Shown: positions 22,695 to 34,516 of the stretch, in pieces
Numbering within the stretch: the first letter of the stretch is position 1
How the letters are laid out: each line of letters begins with the position of its first letter
The notes under the pieces: generated by a model
What the model was told of the DNA's origin: nothing
What the model saw: the letters and a program-made list of their open reading frames with translations, nothing else
The model's database searches: none
Origin: Turritopsis dohrnii
Lineage: Eukaryota; Cnidaria; Hydrozoa; Anthoathecata; Oceaniidae
Direction of reading: 5' to 3'
DNA: 64,000 bases
Assembly: GCA_027922465.2 (NCBI GenBank)
Contig: BQMF02000224.1
Span: forward strand, 434,001-498,000
Translations under genes and position numbers: made by a program

Positions 22695-24653
22695 ATGAAT
22701 TTTATCTTAAAGTTATTAGCATTTTCAGGTAATTTCTAACTATGTCTGCATATGCATCGATCCAACTTGCGTTAAGTACTTATCGTCGTTAGCTAACGTT
22801 TTTCTTTATAGCAGTAGCCGTTGTGCACTGTGAAGAACAGCAGTCTTTTGACAAACTGGCTGTCTACTGGGGTCAAGATCCTGCTGGTGGGATGCATCTC
22901 AAAATTGAGGAGTCCATCGGCCATTATTGCAATAACTTTCCCTATGACATCATTCCTGTTGCTTTCCTGGATATCTTTTTTGCAACAACAAATAAAGGTA
23001 GTCTTTCAAATTTTATTTGTATTTTAAAACAGACGGCATTTTGCATAAAGTCCATTTACTTAACTGTAGTGAAGTGAATGCCATGGAAATCATTTTGTTA
23101 TCTTATTAAACAATTCTTATTTCACACTTATGTCTGTACTTATTTTTTTCTAAGTTAAATGCTTACTATAAGCAGCAAAGTGTACTTTTGAAAAATTCTT
23201 ATCCTACTCTAATTCTGTTTGTGATAAACTACCCTTATTATCCTACATATTATAAAATGACCTTTGTCACATCACCAGCTTTATATTTAGATATCTATAT
23301 TTGCATTGTTGATTTTGTAGAATATCAAATAATATCATATCATCGATCGACGAAATTTTAGAATTTGGATATGTCCATGAGGCTGACCTTTCTTTTGTGC
23401 AATACTGTATTGTGTTAAATGCATTGTGTTAAATGCAAGGATGAGTTTCACACTGAGATATCTGTTCAATGCATTATGTCCAATATGTCTGCCAAACATA
23501 ACGTTCCCTCAAAGACATTACACTAAATATTTCCTTATTGTAGATTCCTATCCTGGAATGAATATTGCTAATCATTGCAATGTGACTTTTAAAGGCTATC
23601 CAGATTTACTTAATTGTCCAAAAGTTGCTACTGGAATTCAAACGTGTCAACAGTTGGGAAAAAAGATTCTTATCTCACTTGGTGGTGCTGCTGGAGCATA
23701 TGGATTTACATCTTCCAGCCAAGCAGTTTCATTTGCTTTTACAATCTGGAATCTGTTTTTAGGTGGCGAATCCAATGTCCGTCCTTTTGGAAATGTCATT
23801 TTAGATGGCATTGATCTTGACATTGAAGGTGGTACAACTATGTATTATGCAGACTTTTTGAGAAGTATACGACAGTTAATGGAATTGAACACAAGCAAAG
23901 CCTACATCATCACTGGTGCACCACAATGCCCGTTTCCAGATGTTATAATGGGTCCTGGCGCTGCAGGGACAGTTTTGCATGATGTGCCGCAACTGTTTGA
24001 CTGCTTATTTGTGCAGTTTTACAACAATTATTGTCATTTGTCTTCAACAACCCAATCTGAAAGCAGTTTGACACAATGGTTGAAATTCGCAACTGATACA
24101 AAGAAGAAATATGGTAAAGGACCAGTAATATTCATTGGTTTGCCATCCCACCCAAGAGCCAGTTCTGATGCAGTTTATTATCAAAGTCCAGAAGCAGTCA
24201 GAAAATTTTACCTGGTTTGTTCAATGCTTTTTAGTATCAGAAATTTTTGTTGTAAACTTGTATAATTTTTGCTATAATTTTTTTTTTTTGATAATCTAGA
24301 AATTCAGAGGAAATGAAAATTTGGGTGGTATAATGCTATGGGATGCTAGCTTTGATCTCAACAACGTCATCAATGGGTCATCATACAGCTCTCACTTAGC
24401 GCAATTCTTGAAAACTTCAAGAACCGTAGAAGTTGTAGCTCGTTTTGGACCTCCAAGTTCTGTCGGTGGAAGATCAGTGCAGCCTTGGATTTTTATATTT
24501 TTGGGATTTCTCATGATTTTGCTGGGCTTGTTTACTGTATTTGTAATTCTGCGCCGACACAGGGTTGCAAAGAAGACTAACTTTGTGTTATTTGCCAACC
24601 AAGAAGAGGATGTAGTTTTTCAGAAAGCCACTCAAAAGACACCGTTAATTTGA
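22695..24653 (+). CDS. GH18 class III chitinase, membrane-anchored, copy 2
   Basis: Tandem paralogue of the gene at 12373 with exactly the same exon lengths (34, 186, 671, 354 nt): 22695-22728, 22812-22997, 23544-24214, 24300-24653, giving 414 aa. The signal peptide, LAVYWGQ, DGIDLDIE with catalytic Glu168, GGIMLWDASFD and the C-terminal transmembrane segment are intact. Differences cluster in the juxtamembrane and tail region (PSSVGGRSVQPW against PKFIRERLVKPW). Intron 2 is short because it lacks the MITE of copy 1. The duplicated block starts about 27 bp upstream of the ATG, so the divergent promoter of copy 1 was not copied. No stop or frameshift, so it is probably functional. Confidence 0.92.
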
Positions 24654-25029
24654 TCATATCGATAATATCGTAACAACTGTACAAATGTATTTGTGGGTTT
24701 CTTTTCTCTTGAATTTCTGAAGTTTCAGATATTTAGCTTCCTATCCTTTGTAAACTTCATTAATTTGCTTTATAATCAAATTTTATTAAGTGAAATTGGT
24801 AAATTCAATTTGAATTTAATCCTTCATTACTTTAATTATTTTGGATATTTCACGAAAGGAATCAAAATTTAATTTAGTAACAAATTTTTCATATTTGTCG
24901 TATCTGTGTTCTTTTGTATTTTAAATTTTACTACAACTGTAATAACATGAGCTACAGTTATTTTAACGACTCTGTGTTTTATGCGCTTGAATTTCAAAAT
25001 TTTAAAACCAAGTACGCCATTATGTATCT

Positions 25030-26300
25030 ACTTCAGTTTGTTTTTTCAATTTCCGCGCTTTTAAGCGTAGGAAATTGTTTGGTTTACACGTTGTATCTAT
25101 CTATGTATCTATCTATCTATCCAAATTTGGCCCAAATTGTCCAATTTTAGTCAAGTCTGACAAAATGACTGTCAAATTTGAAATCAGCACCTTTCAAATG
25201 TAATCCATGCAAAATTTCATGAAATTTGAAGAACTTTCGAAATTTGGTCCAAATTTGGCCCATATTGTCCAATTTTAGTCAAGTCCGACAAAATGACTGT
25301 CAAATTTGAAATCAGCACTTTTCAAATGTAATCCATGCAAAATTTCATGAAATTTGAAGAACTTTGTAAATTTGGTCCAAATTTGGCCCAAATTGTCCGT
25401 CCAACTTTAGTCAAATCTGACAAAATGACTGTCAAATTCAAAATCAGCACCTTTCAAATGTGATCTGTGCAAAATTTTGTGAAATTTGAAGAACTTTCTA
25501 AATTTGGTCCAAATTGGGCCCAAATTGTCCAATTTTGGTCAAATCTGACAAAATGACTGTCAAATTTGAAATCAGCACCTTTCAAATGTAATCCATGCAA
25601 AATTTCATGAAATTTGAAGAACTTTCGAAACTTGGTCCAAATTGGGCCCAAATTGTCCAATTTTGGTCAAATCTAACAAAATGACTGTCAAATTTGAAAT
25701 CAGCACCTTTCAAATGTAATCCATGCAAAATTTCATGAAATTTGAAGAACTTTCGAAATTTGGTCCAAATATTTAATAAATATTACACTGAAAGTTGAAG
25801 ATATTGAAAAAAGTAAACAAATGAAATTGTCATAAGGCACGAATTATATACTTCACTTGTTAGTGAATTGATCTATCTGTCCACTCGCTGATACAAACCG
25901 AAAGTATAAACATCATGCGCAAGATATTGGTGAACTGTTTTTCTGGCTCCGAAACATTATAATGAATTGCAAAGTGTTCAAGATTAAGTTAAATAAATTA
26001 AAGAGGGGAGTAATTTGATGAATTCCAGACTGTTTCAAATTATTAGTCAATGTACAAGTCTTCAATCCATACAGCTTCTTTTTTCAAGTGATTTTGGTTC
26101 ATTTCTATCAAATATCATTTTATTCTCCATGTGAACAAGTCATATTTTGGGAATTGTGGTAGACCTGTTCTCACCACATAAGCAGCAAGAAAAGAATGGA
26201 TAGTCATCCAGATATCTTGCAAATTAGGCTAAAGCAATTTCTTCTAGGCCTGATGCGGAAATTGTTCAAGCCATGAGGCTTCTAGTTTCTTTTTACTTTG
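25030..26300. mobile_element. Composite repeat element with central satellite, copy 1
   Basis: Left part (25035-25110) has AATTTCCGCGCTTTTAAGCG, a small hairpin, then a TATC microsatellite; the right part (about 25890-26290) is unique-looking. Both recur in opposite orientation and order at 57290-58030. Between them is the satellite at 25125-25770. The architecture (terminal hairpin, central tandem repeats) recalls Helentron/HINE-type elements, but that class is only a suggestion. Confidence 0.6.
25125..25770 (+). repeat. 126-bp satellite array, about 5 copies
   Basis: Unit contains GACAAAATGACTGTCAAATT, ATCAGCACCTTTCAAATG, TCATGAAATTTGAAGAACTT and TTTGGTCCAAATTTGGCCCA. Copies differ by a few bases. 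A second array of the same unit and same orientation is at 57475-57850. Confidence 0.95.
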
Positions 26301-27615
26301 CACTCGCGCCGAAATTGATTTCTTCTTCTTTTTAAACATCCTTTACAATACTTTTAAACTTTCAGCTCCAATTTGCAGTTGCTGTCAATGCCTTGCTTGT
26401 CTTCTGGTAATGATGTAATTAACTAATGAAGTAATTTACTATTGACTAAAACTTCAACATGTTAAACTTTACGTCCATGGAAATAAAAGGGTTTCACGAG
26501 AAAACATTATTTTCTCCCAGCTCTTCTGAACATGACGTAGTTCCACTTTCATTATGAACATCATGACGTCTTGTTTTTCTTTTGCGTTCATTAAATTCAT
26601 GGATGTTATTTGTGTTACTCTTGTCAGTGTTCCAGACGTCTAAAAACTTAAAACTTACAGAAAGATTATAAACTTATTTCAATGAAACAGGCGAAGCTTG
26701 ATTCAAACTAATTCTACAAGATTTTTGTTAATGCTGGTAAAAAAAACAGGTTTTTCTGGTTTATTTAATAATACTTTTGCGTGGTTATCTTTCCTGTGTG
26801 ATATCTCAAGAATGCGAAAAGTGACGAACTCGTGACGTCAGAATAAACTTCATTCTTTTAAACCAACAAAAAATAAGCGATGTCACGTGATGTAAGCGAT
26901 GTCCAGATAACAGCTCGTGATCAGTGAATACTCTTGAATTATGATAGTTTAAGCTTTCATAAACTTTCACCAGTGCATTAATAAATCGAAATTCCAGTGT
27001 TTTAATTCACTTTCTTCAATTTCTAGTGGGTGTGTGATGACAAGAGATGAGGGTAATTTGGGGATTAATAATCTGGTCAATGTGCGCAAACAACAATAAA
27101 ATGTCTGCAAAAACGATATTTACATCTTCCACAAACTTCCAGAAATTACGGCCCTGTCCATTTAAATGGATAATGTATTCCAAGCTTTAAGCTCTAAATA
27201 CAACATTATCATTTAAATGATCAGTTTAAATTGTTTGAAATAAAAGAAAACATGATACATAATAGAGAATTGAATAGAAATAAGTCCCCGTGGGCAAAAC
27301 CGTCATAAATAGAACAACTTAAAACAATATTTAAACTGATCCATTAAAATGATAATGTATTTCAGCCTTTACACACAATATCAAAAATATTCTGTTATTC
27401 CGTTTTTTACTGATTTTATTGTAGGGGTAAGTGAGTTTATATCACGTGCGTCTCATGTGCGACTGAAGAAAAATGAAGTTTTTTTTGTCACGACAAAATA
27501 GACCAACCTAACCAGCTTGACTGCTACCTACTATAAAAATGTAAAAACTGATCTTTTTTTTCATCATTTGATAGATCATGAAAGCCAACTAGCTAAATAT
27601 TGTCCATGAAAGTGA

Positions 27616-30600
27616 ATGGCTTTAATATCACAAGTTAATTTTGAAAAACCTTGGTATTTAGGTCTGTTATTATGTGCAGCCATCGTTGAGTTATTCCTTA
27701 CATCAGCACCGATTTTTGGTTATTCTTCCATATTGGTTATTTTTAAACAAAAGAGACTATACTCTCATCTATGTAGTAAAGGTTTAACTACATCTAAGAG
27801 GAACGAAACATTCAGCTGTGCAGCAAGCAATAGTTGTAAATTTTCAACATGTCCAGAACAAGACAAAGCTTTGAATTTGTTTTTTATTGTTGGAATTTTT
27901 TTCCACACTGTTGTGAAAATTGGTATTGGTTATATGGTGGATAAATTAGGTGCCCAAATTTGCCAGAACATTGGTTGGTATGAAAGATAAATTATACTTA
28001 TCTATTATATATTTGTTTGTGAATAGTCGTCCTAACACCACAGAAATTAATGAGTCTACTCAAAAGGATTATACAAAAATTTAAAGGCACCAACATTTAT
28101 GTTATTGAAGTGGATGTTTTGTTTTGTCTAATTTACATCTAATTTATTTGGGTAACGTGCATTTCACGATTGTACACTGACCTAAAATGATAAGATAATG
28201 TTTTATACATCAACTATATAATATAAATGTGTGAATACCAAAAATATACAAATAATCTGATAAGTAAGAAACAGTTAAGTGAAAATGCTATTGAAGAGAG
28301 GCCATGTTACTAACATAAATACTGATGCAAAAAATGGTTACATGCAAACAATCCCACAGCACAGTCTGTAGTTATAGAACTGATTGATATGTGAAAGGTT
28401 CAAAGACATCCAATTTTTCAATGTATTATATGTGGTACTGCACCTTCTCCATTTGTGGTTATCTATTTCCTTATCTCTGAAATATCAAAATATCTCACTT
28501 CAATTTCAGTGTTTTTGTGGTGCTGTTCTCCTTCTGTTTGGCTAATGTGAAACAAGGTAAGCTGTAGCCAACTGTATGGTCACGTGTCTGCCCTTGTTGA
28601 AAGATACAAGTTATGAATAGTGAATAATGAATAAGGATTTCAGTAAAAGAAGACTTTTATATCCTTATTTTAATTCAGTAGATAGTTACTTATACTATTT
28701 TTCTAGGTAGTGAATACTTGGTGTTTCTTGCATTTGTTTTTCTTGGTATCGGGTCATCATTGCTGATGTTCAGTTGTTATCAGGTATTTTCACTTAGTTT
28801 TGTCACTTAGCTCAAATATTTTCATGATAGCAAAACAGTTCTGAAAAATCATGATTTTGTATTTTCATTAGGTTGTTAATATCCTCTTCAAAAGATATAA
28901 AGCACTGTTTCTTTGCCTACTAAGTGGTTCAGTAGATTCCTCAACAGCAGTATTTGTTCTTTTCTTGGTATGTATTATAAAGTTTGACCAAGTTTTGGAT
29001 TTAAATGTTTCAGTCGACATAGTAAACGTGGTCAAATAAAACTAAAAAGGAAATTAAGCCTTGGTGAAAAATTTTTTAAATTAGCTGCAAAAAGGTCTCA
29101 TTAATCTTCTGTGACCATTAAAACTTGCCTAAAATAATAATTGTACTCACTTTTTCATTACTTAATGCCTAACAAGGGACGCCATTGCTGCTTGTAAAAG
29201 AGCACTACGATGGAAATCATACCAATTTTTGACGTCACAGCATGATCACTCTTTTTGTAGGGATTACATAAACTGGAAGATTTTGCTTTTGTTGATAAAA
29301 AGTCTTGTGTTCTTCGTGATATTAAAAAAAGGTTTTGCTTTAGTATGAGTGCTATTTTTTTCTTGAATCATTGCTGCTTAAACTTACATTCATAATATGT
29401 GAGGGTTAACCTTGTTTGCATCTTGCACATTTTTTAAATTTGACATCTTCGAAGAGTGCATAAAGAATGACACAATCTTTTGTTGCACCATAATCACAAG
29501 AAAAAGTGGTCTTTGCTTGTGACTATGCTTGCACAAACTGTCATTTTGTCCAACGTATTTTACACTGATGTTCGGAAACTTTTTCTGTTTACTTGGTTCT
29601 CATTCTACTGAAGATAAAGGGTACAATCAGTTATTTCTAGAGTTATTACAAATAGAAACCATCCCCTATAATTCTATTTTAAGTACTTCGACTATGTTTT
29701 TTAATTCATCTTTTCTGCAGCATTTATCCTCGTAAAGCATAATTTCCTCAAATATGACACATGTCTCACATGAGCATCAATACAAGTTTTCCAATGTGCC
29801 TGAGTTCGAAGCTTATGTCAGTTTTCAGAATTTCTGAAGACACTGAAATTTCATGAACGTCTGACATCTTGGAAATAAAATTCGCTCTGTGACGTCATGG
29901 CTTTTAAAACAGAAAGCTGTAATGGCGATTTAACTCTGTTGTTTTTTAGCAATTTTTTTCATTTGGAATACCTTTTATACATACAAAGGTGTTCGCCTAG
30001 GATAAATGAAGTTCATGCTCCAAATTTGAAAAGAAAATCGAAGGCTTAATTTCTCTAAACTATATAATGGTTGTTGATGATTATTAGCTCTATTGGAAAA
30101 GCTTTATGTAGGTAACGTTATTTTCTTCACTCATGAATGAATGTTATAGTGATATTTAGTAACCATTTACTTGTTACTTTATAATAGGATATGATTCCTA
30201 AAACATTTTAGGATATCTTCAACTGATTTTAGATTCAATTAAAGATTAACTTTATATGTAAGAAATTTTCTAAAACTCTTACTATTTTGTAGGTTGCATT
30301 TGAAGCTGAGCAAAAACTATTGACAATTGCATTTGTGTATGGGTGCATAACTGTTGTTTTCATTACTTTGACTACTGTTACACTATATCCAAGTCGAGAA
30401 GATATGAATAACATAGTTGATATGGAAAGCAAAAAGTTATTACTTGGTACTGAAACAACACAGGATTTAACTGCATTCATTCAGGAATTGACAGCAAGCT
30501 ATCAAGGTGGATTCACATCAAGTTTTAAAGCATACAAGTCAAGTATACGAAGGTACATTTATTACCGTAATGCTTCGATTAGACGCCCGGAGCGTTTATT

Positions 30601-33600
30601 AAATTTTTTGAATTTTTAGGGGGCGTCTATTCGAGGGGGGCGTTTAAAAGAGGGGGGCGTCTATTGAATTTTCTGAAACTCTTCTTTTTCGTAAATATAA
30701 ATTGTGTAATCATGTCTACAAAGAAGTGTGGGATGCTACGATTGGAGAAATACTTGAAGCTGCTCCAGATAAGCGAGAGGAAGCAAGAGAGTATGATAAA
30801 TATGCTGTTGGCATGTACAAAAAAAATCTTCTCGTTGGACACATCCCCATAGAAATTTCAAGTTTATGCTTCCATTTTATTAATCAAAATCTCGAGAACA
30901 GATAAAAGCAGTAATAACTGGCAAACGTCAACGGGAAATCGGACTTGTTGTTCCTGCAAAACTTATCTTTACGACGAAAAATAAACGTTATTCTGAAGTT
31001 TTAGAAAAGGAACTTTTGAAAAGAAAGACAAAATTTCCAACTGTTAGTTTAAAATTTAAAAAGAAAGGCGTCTATCACAAATTTCCATATTTTTATACAA
31101 AATGAAAACATTGAAGCTAAAACAATGCAATGTAGTAGTTCTACAAGCCTTAATTAGTGTGTCTCTAATAAACGCCCCTCTCTAGAGAGGGGCGTCTAAT
31201 AGAGGGGGGCGTTTATTTAAAAATCTCCTGAAAAGGGGGGGCGTCTATTCGAGGGGGGGCGTTTAAAAGAAGGGGGCGTTTAATCGAAGCATTACGGTAT
31301 ATTCAGAATATTTCCATTAATTTATATATTTACATATATTCGTTTTAAGATTAATGCCTTGCCAGGTAGATGCAACATCGTGTATATGAAATGAAAAATG
31401 ATATGTTGTGATTAGTTTTTCTGAAAGCACCTTGAACTATTTTTGGGACATCTTTTATAAAAAGCATAAACAGCAACTCAATGCAACAGTTATTGTTATA
31501 TCTATTAACGACCAAAACATAAAACTTAATAGAGCACAACAATACTGGAATGAAGATAATGAAGTCATAAAGACATTAAGTCGGGACCATTCTGATTGAA
31601 AATATGAATTATGAGAGATTAAAATGATCTTTTTGTTTATATTGGTATTATCTGTAGAGCTATGTTGTAAAGTTGGAAACGCTATTTTCTTTCAGAAATT
31701 TCTTAGAATTATCAACTCAAGGGAGAATGAACGAATTCAGTTTGAGTTTGTCAAGATCAATGGGATTCAGTTTTTCAGACAATGATTTTTCTAAATCATA
31801 CGAATCTTCTTCTGCACCACCAAGGTAATTAGCAATTTTTTTCTATAGTTTTGTTTCCCTATTACAAATTTGACAGCAAATTTAAGTATAAAATGCGTCT
31901 TTTAGAGATTATAAATTAATAAGGTCATGTTTGCTATTTTTTAGATTGTTTGGTACTATCAAAGAAAATGAAGTTGGTTATGGTTTAGATGAATATTCCA
32001 TTCTTAAGATGGAAAACAATAAAGAAGATGCCCACTTGCTCATGAAAAGTCAAAGTTTGGAAAAGTACTTTCAACCCACTGAAGGTTAGAGTTTGTAAGA
32101 TCTTTATTGCTGACAGTTATTGATTGCCTGATTTAAGTTATATGGACGCTTCTTGTAGAGAACAATCAAATATTTGTGATTGTATGTAGTAAACAGAACC
32201 AAACAGAAAAGTTTGATGAAGTTCAGTCACTTGTTGTTTTATTGATAAATTTTCCTGAAAAGAAATTCTTTCATTTTCTATGGAGAATGTAATACTTTTC
32301 ATTTAAATTATGATTCTAAAGTTTGATTACTGTCATGACATTTGTTTCTGAGGTATCTCTGGATGTCGGTTCTGATTATTCAATGTTACTTTATCTTGAT
32401 TACTGTTTTAAACGCAGTATTATGACCTAGCCAACCAGTATGGTTTTAATGAGTGACAGAAATACTTAACTAGTGAAGTAAGTAAGTAAGTAAGTAAGTA
32501 ACGGGAGTTTTTAGTCCTTGGGCTTCCATCCGTAATGGTTGGTTCTTCCGCCCGCCGACTTGCAACTATTAGTTGACTTACCGCCAGAGATACGTATAGC
32601 ATTGCTCTAACTTGCCCGAAGGCCAGTGTGCAGTCAGTCGATGGCTCCTAATGGGCTGACACGCTGCTTTTAAAGCGCATCGGAGTGGTGTATTGAGATA
32701 CGACATGACTGGACTCGAACACGGGTCGCAGCGGTCGCACTCAAAGGTACTAACCACTACACCATCGCTGCACAAGTAATACAATATGTAAGCAAAAATG
32801 CAAGAAATATGAATTAAGGACAATTTCTGTCGATTCCTTTTCAGATTTGTCATTGAAAAGTTGTCTATTTTCAAAATTGAACTTGCTATGGGTATTAGTA
32901 TCTTCCTTAATCCTACTAAAGTTACTGTACTTCATCGGAAACATTGATAAGTATTTCGCTAACATTACTGACAAAGAAACAGGTATCATATTGTCATATT
33001 TTTACTTATATTTATCTTTGTATGTTTACAGTGCAACAAACATTCCTCATCATTTCCGTTCCTTCTTTGTGATGTCCATTCTGTTTTGTTATTTTGTTGT
33101 CTGGCTTAAATGCCAGTTTGTAATCTATCTATATATTTTTAGGAAACTTGTATGTCAAATATTTCGGGTTAACACAGCTTCTCGGGATATTAATCGGACC
33201 CTTAGCTGGGTTACTATTTCTCCGTAAAAATCATGATGAAAATGTATCTGATAAACGCAGAAATTTTGAAAATATGAAGAGTTTGATTTTCCCCAGTGTT
33301 GTCATCACTGCCATCATGTTGTTGTTAAATGGACTGCAGCTTGTGCAGTCGATATATCTATCAGTAAGTCGATATATCTATCAGTAAGTCGATATATCTA
33401 TCAGTAAGTCGGTATATCTATCAGTAAGTCGATATATCTATCAGTAAGTCGGTATATCTATCAGTAAGTCGATATATCTATCAGTAAGTCGATATATCTA
33501 TCAGTAAGTCGGTATATCTATCAGTAAGTCGGTATATCTATCAGTAAGTCGATATATCTATCAGTAAGTCGGTATATCTATCAGTAGGTCGGTATATCTA

Positions 33601-34516
33601 TCAGTAAGTCGATATATCTATCAGTAAGTCGATATATCTATCAGTAAGTCGGTATATCTATCAGTAAGTCGGTATATCTATCAGTAAGTCGGTATATCTA
33701 TCAGTAAGTCGATATATCTATCAGTAAGTCGGTATATCTATCAGATGTCAAACTAGTGCAATGAAAATTTGTCTTGTAAGATAGAATAAAATGTGTCGTG
33801 TATCTTTGTAGATTCCGTTATTTTTGTGTTATCTTGCTGCGAATGGCTTGGTTTGGTGTTTCGCCGCATCATTTTATGGCTTACTGTAAGCAATAGAACT
33901 CTCCATTGGTTGCCTAGTAACTTATTACAAACACATACACCATGAAAGTTTTAATCCTGTTTGATCGATCTATTTGTTGTTTTTATTTTAGATTCCCACC
34001 AAGGTATTTCTGTACGCTGTACAGTGTTTGTATGGCTTGTAGTGGTGTTTTCTCTTTCTTGCAGTATCCTTTGCTAACCTTGGAGCAAACCTTGTTTGAA
34101 AACAATCAGTTTTGGGTAAGATGAATCTCCATTACTATTGCTTTGATTTTTCTCCGAAAGGAAGTAAGAGTAACATAGAAAATGTGATTCCATGTCGTTT
34201 GATTCCACGTCGTTTTTGAAATGACGTTAGACTTATATTGATCATTTCCCACTTCACCTGACTCTTATTTTCAATCATTTTTCTTTTGCTATTATGATTC
34301 TCGTATCTTCCTTTATTTGTTTTCCAGACCAACTTGTTGTTTTTCATTGTTCTTCACGTGACGCTTATGCTGCCGATAACGTTAGCAATTTATTCTTGGA
34401 GATTGAAAAAGGAGCTAGCAGAAGAAGCTATGGAAGGAATTGATAATGAAGGTTTAACGACAAACACGTCCACGAACCAATCGAACTTCGTGAATCCAAA
34501 CAAGATTGTAACATAA
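27616..34516 (+). CDS. SLC43A3-like transporter (solute carrier family 43), copy 1
   Basis: Multi-pass plasma-membrane transporter of the SLC43 branch of the major facilitator superfamily; relatives carry large neutral amino acids (LAT3/LAT4) or purine nucleobases (SLC43A3). Substrate here is unknown. Twelve exons join in frame: 27616-27977, 28510-28556, 28707-28783, 28872-28967, 30293-30552, 31696-31824, 31945-32084, 32845-32982, 33143-33363, 33812-33885, 33992-34115, 34328-34516, giving 618 aa. Family-like segments: TSAPIFGYSSILVIF, the EQDKALNLFF and GYMVDKLG loop, SGSVDSSTAVF, YFGLTQLLGILIGPL, and FSFLQYPLLTLEQ. A long central cytoplasmic loop (exons 5-7) is Ser-rich. Exon 5's donor is 12 bp from a transposon and exon 9's donor is amplified into a minisatellite. 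The paralogue at 47557 confirms the exon phases. Confidence 0.9.
30565..31297. mobile_element. TIR element with HIRAN-like ORF in intron 5 of transporter copy 1
   Basis: Ends are inverted repeats, CCGTAATGCTTCGATTAGAC on the left and CCGTAATGCTTCGATTAAAC on the right, flanked by TA. Subterminal blocks of GGGGGCGT(C/T)TAT repeat at both ends. The TIR style matches the element at 4113-6318. It carries a small protein-coding segment (30702-31105). Confidence 0.85.
30702..31105 (+). pseudogene. HIRAN-like domain ORF, frameshifted
   Basis: First frame: HVYKEVWDATIGEILEA, a KREEAREYDKYAVGMYK segment and VGHIPIEISSLCFHFI, stopping at about 30905. A second frame from about 30888 continues EQIKAVITGKRQREIGLVVP and AKLIFTTKNKRYSEVLE. 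Together this matches the HIRAN-like protein family seen in many cnidarian and other invertebrate genomes (pattern: DP-AV, VGHLP, a GKRR-type block). A frameshift near 30890 breaks it, unless a tiny intron is present. It is unusual cargo for a TIR element. Confidence 0.6.
32475..32775 (-). mobile_element. tRNA-derived SINE
   Basis: On the minus strand the head reads GATGGTGTAGTGGTTAGTAC (Pol III A box) and then GTTCGAGTCC (B box) at tRNA spacing, followed by a body of about 200 bp and a (TTAC)n tail (plus-strand AAGTAAGTAAG at 32476-32501). It lies in intron 7 of transporter copy 1. Confidence 0.8.
33351..33744 (+). repeat. 20-bp minisatellite built from a 5' splice site
   Basis: Nineteen full copies and one partial copy of GATATATCTATCAGTAAGTC (A/G variation at position 2, one GTAGGT variant near 33584). 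The first copy is the end of exon 9 (codons for Ile-Tyr-Leu-Ser) with its donor TCA|GTAAGT at 33363/33364, so each unit carries a complete donor consensus. Only the first donor keeps the frame into exon 10. Reading through gives a stop in the second unit. The paralogue has a single donor at this position. Confidence 0.97.

Noticed and set aside
30627..30842. 71-codon minus-strand ORF in the HIRAN-carrying element
   Set aside because: Antisense to the HIRAN-like frame, which has recognisable conserved blocks.
33148..33387. ORF ending in SIYLSVSRYIYQ as a natural protein end
   Set aside because: This is read-through of the exon 9 donor into the minisatellite; the paralogue shows splicing at the first donor.
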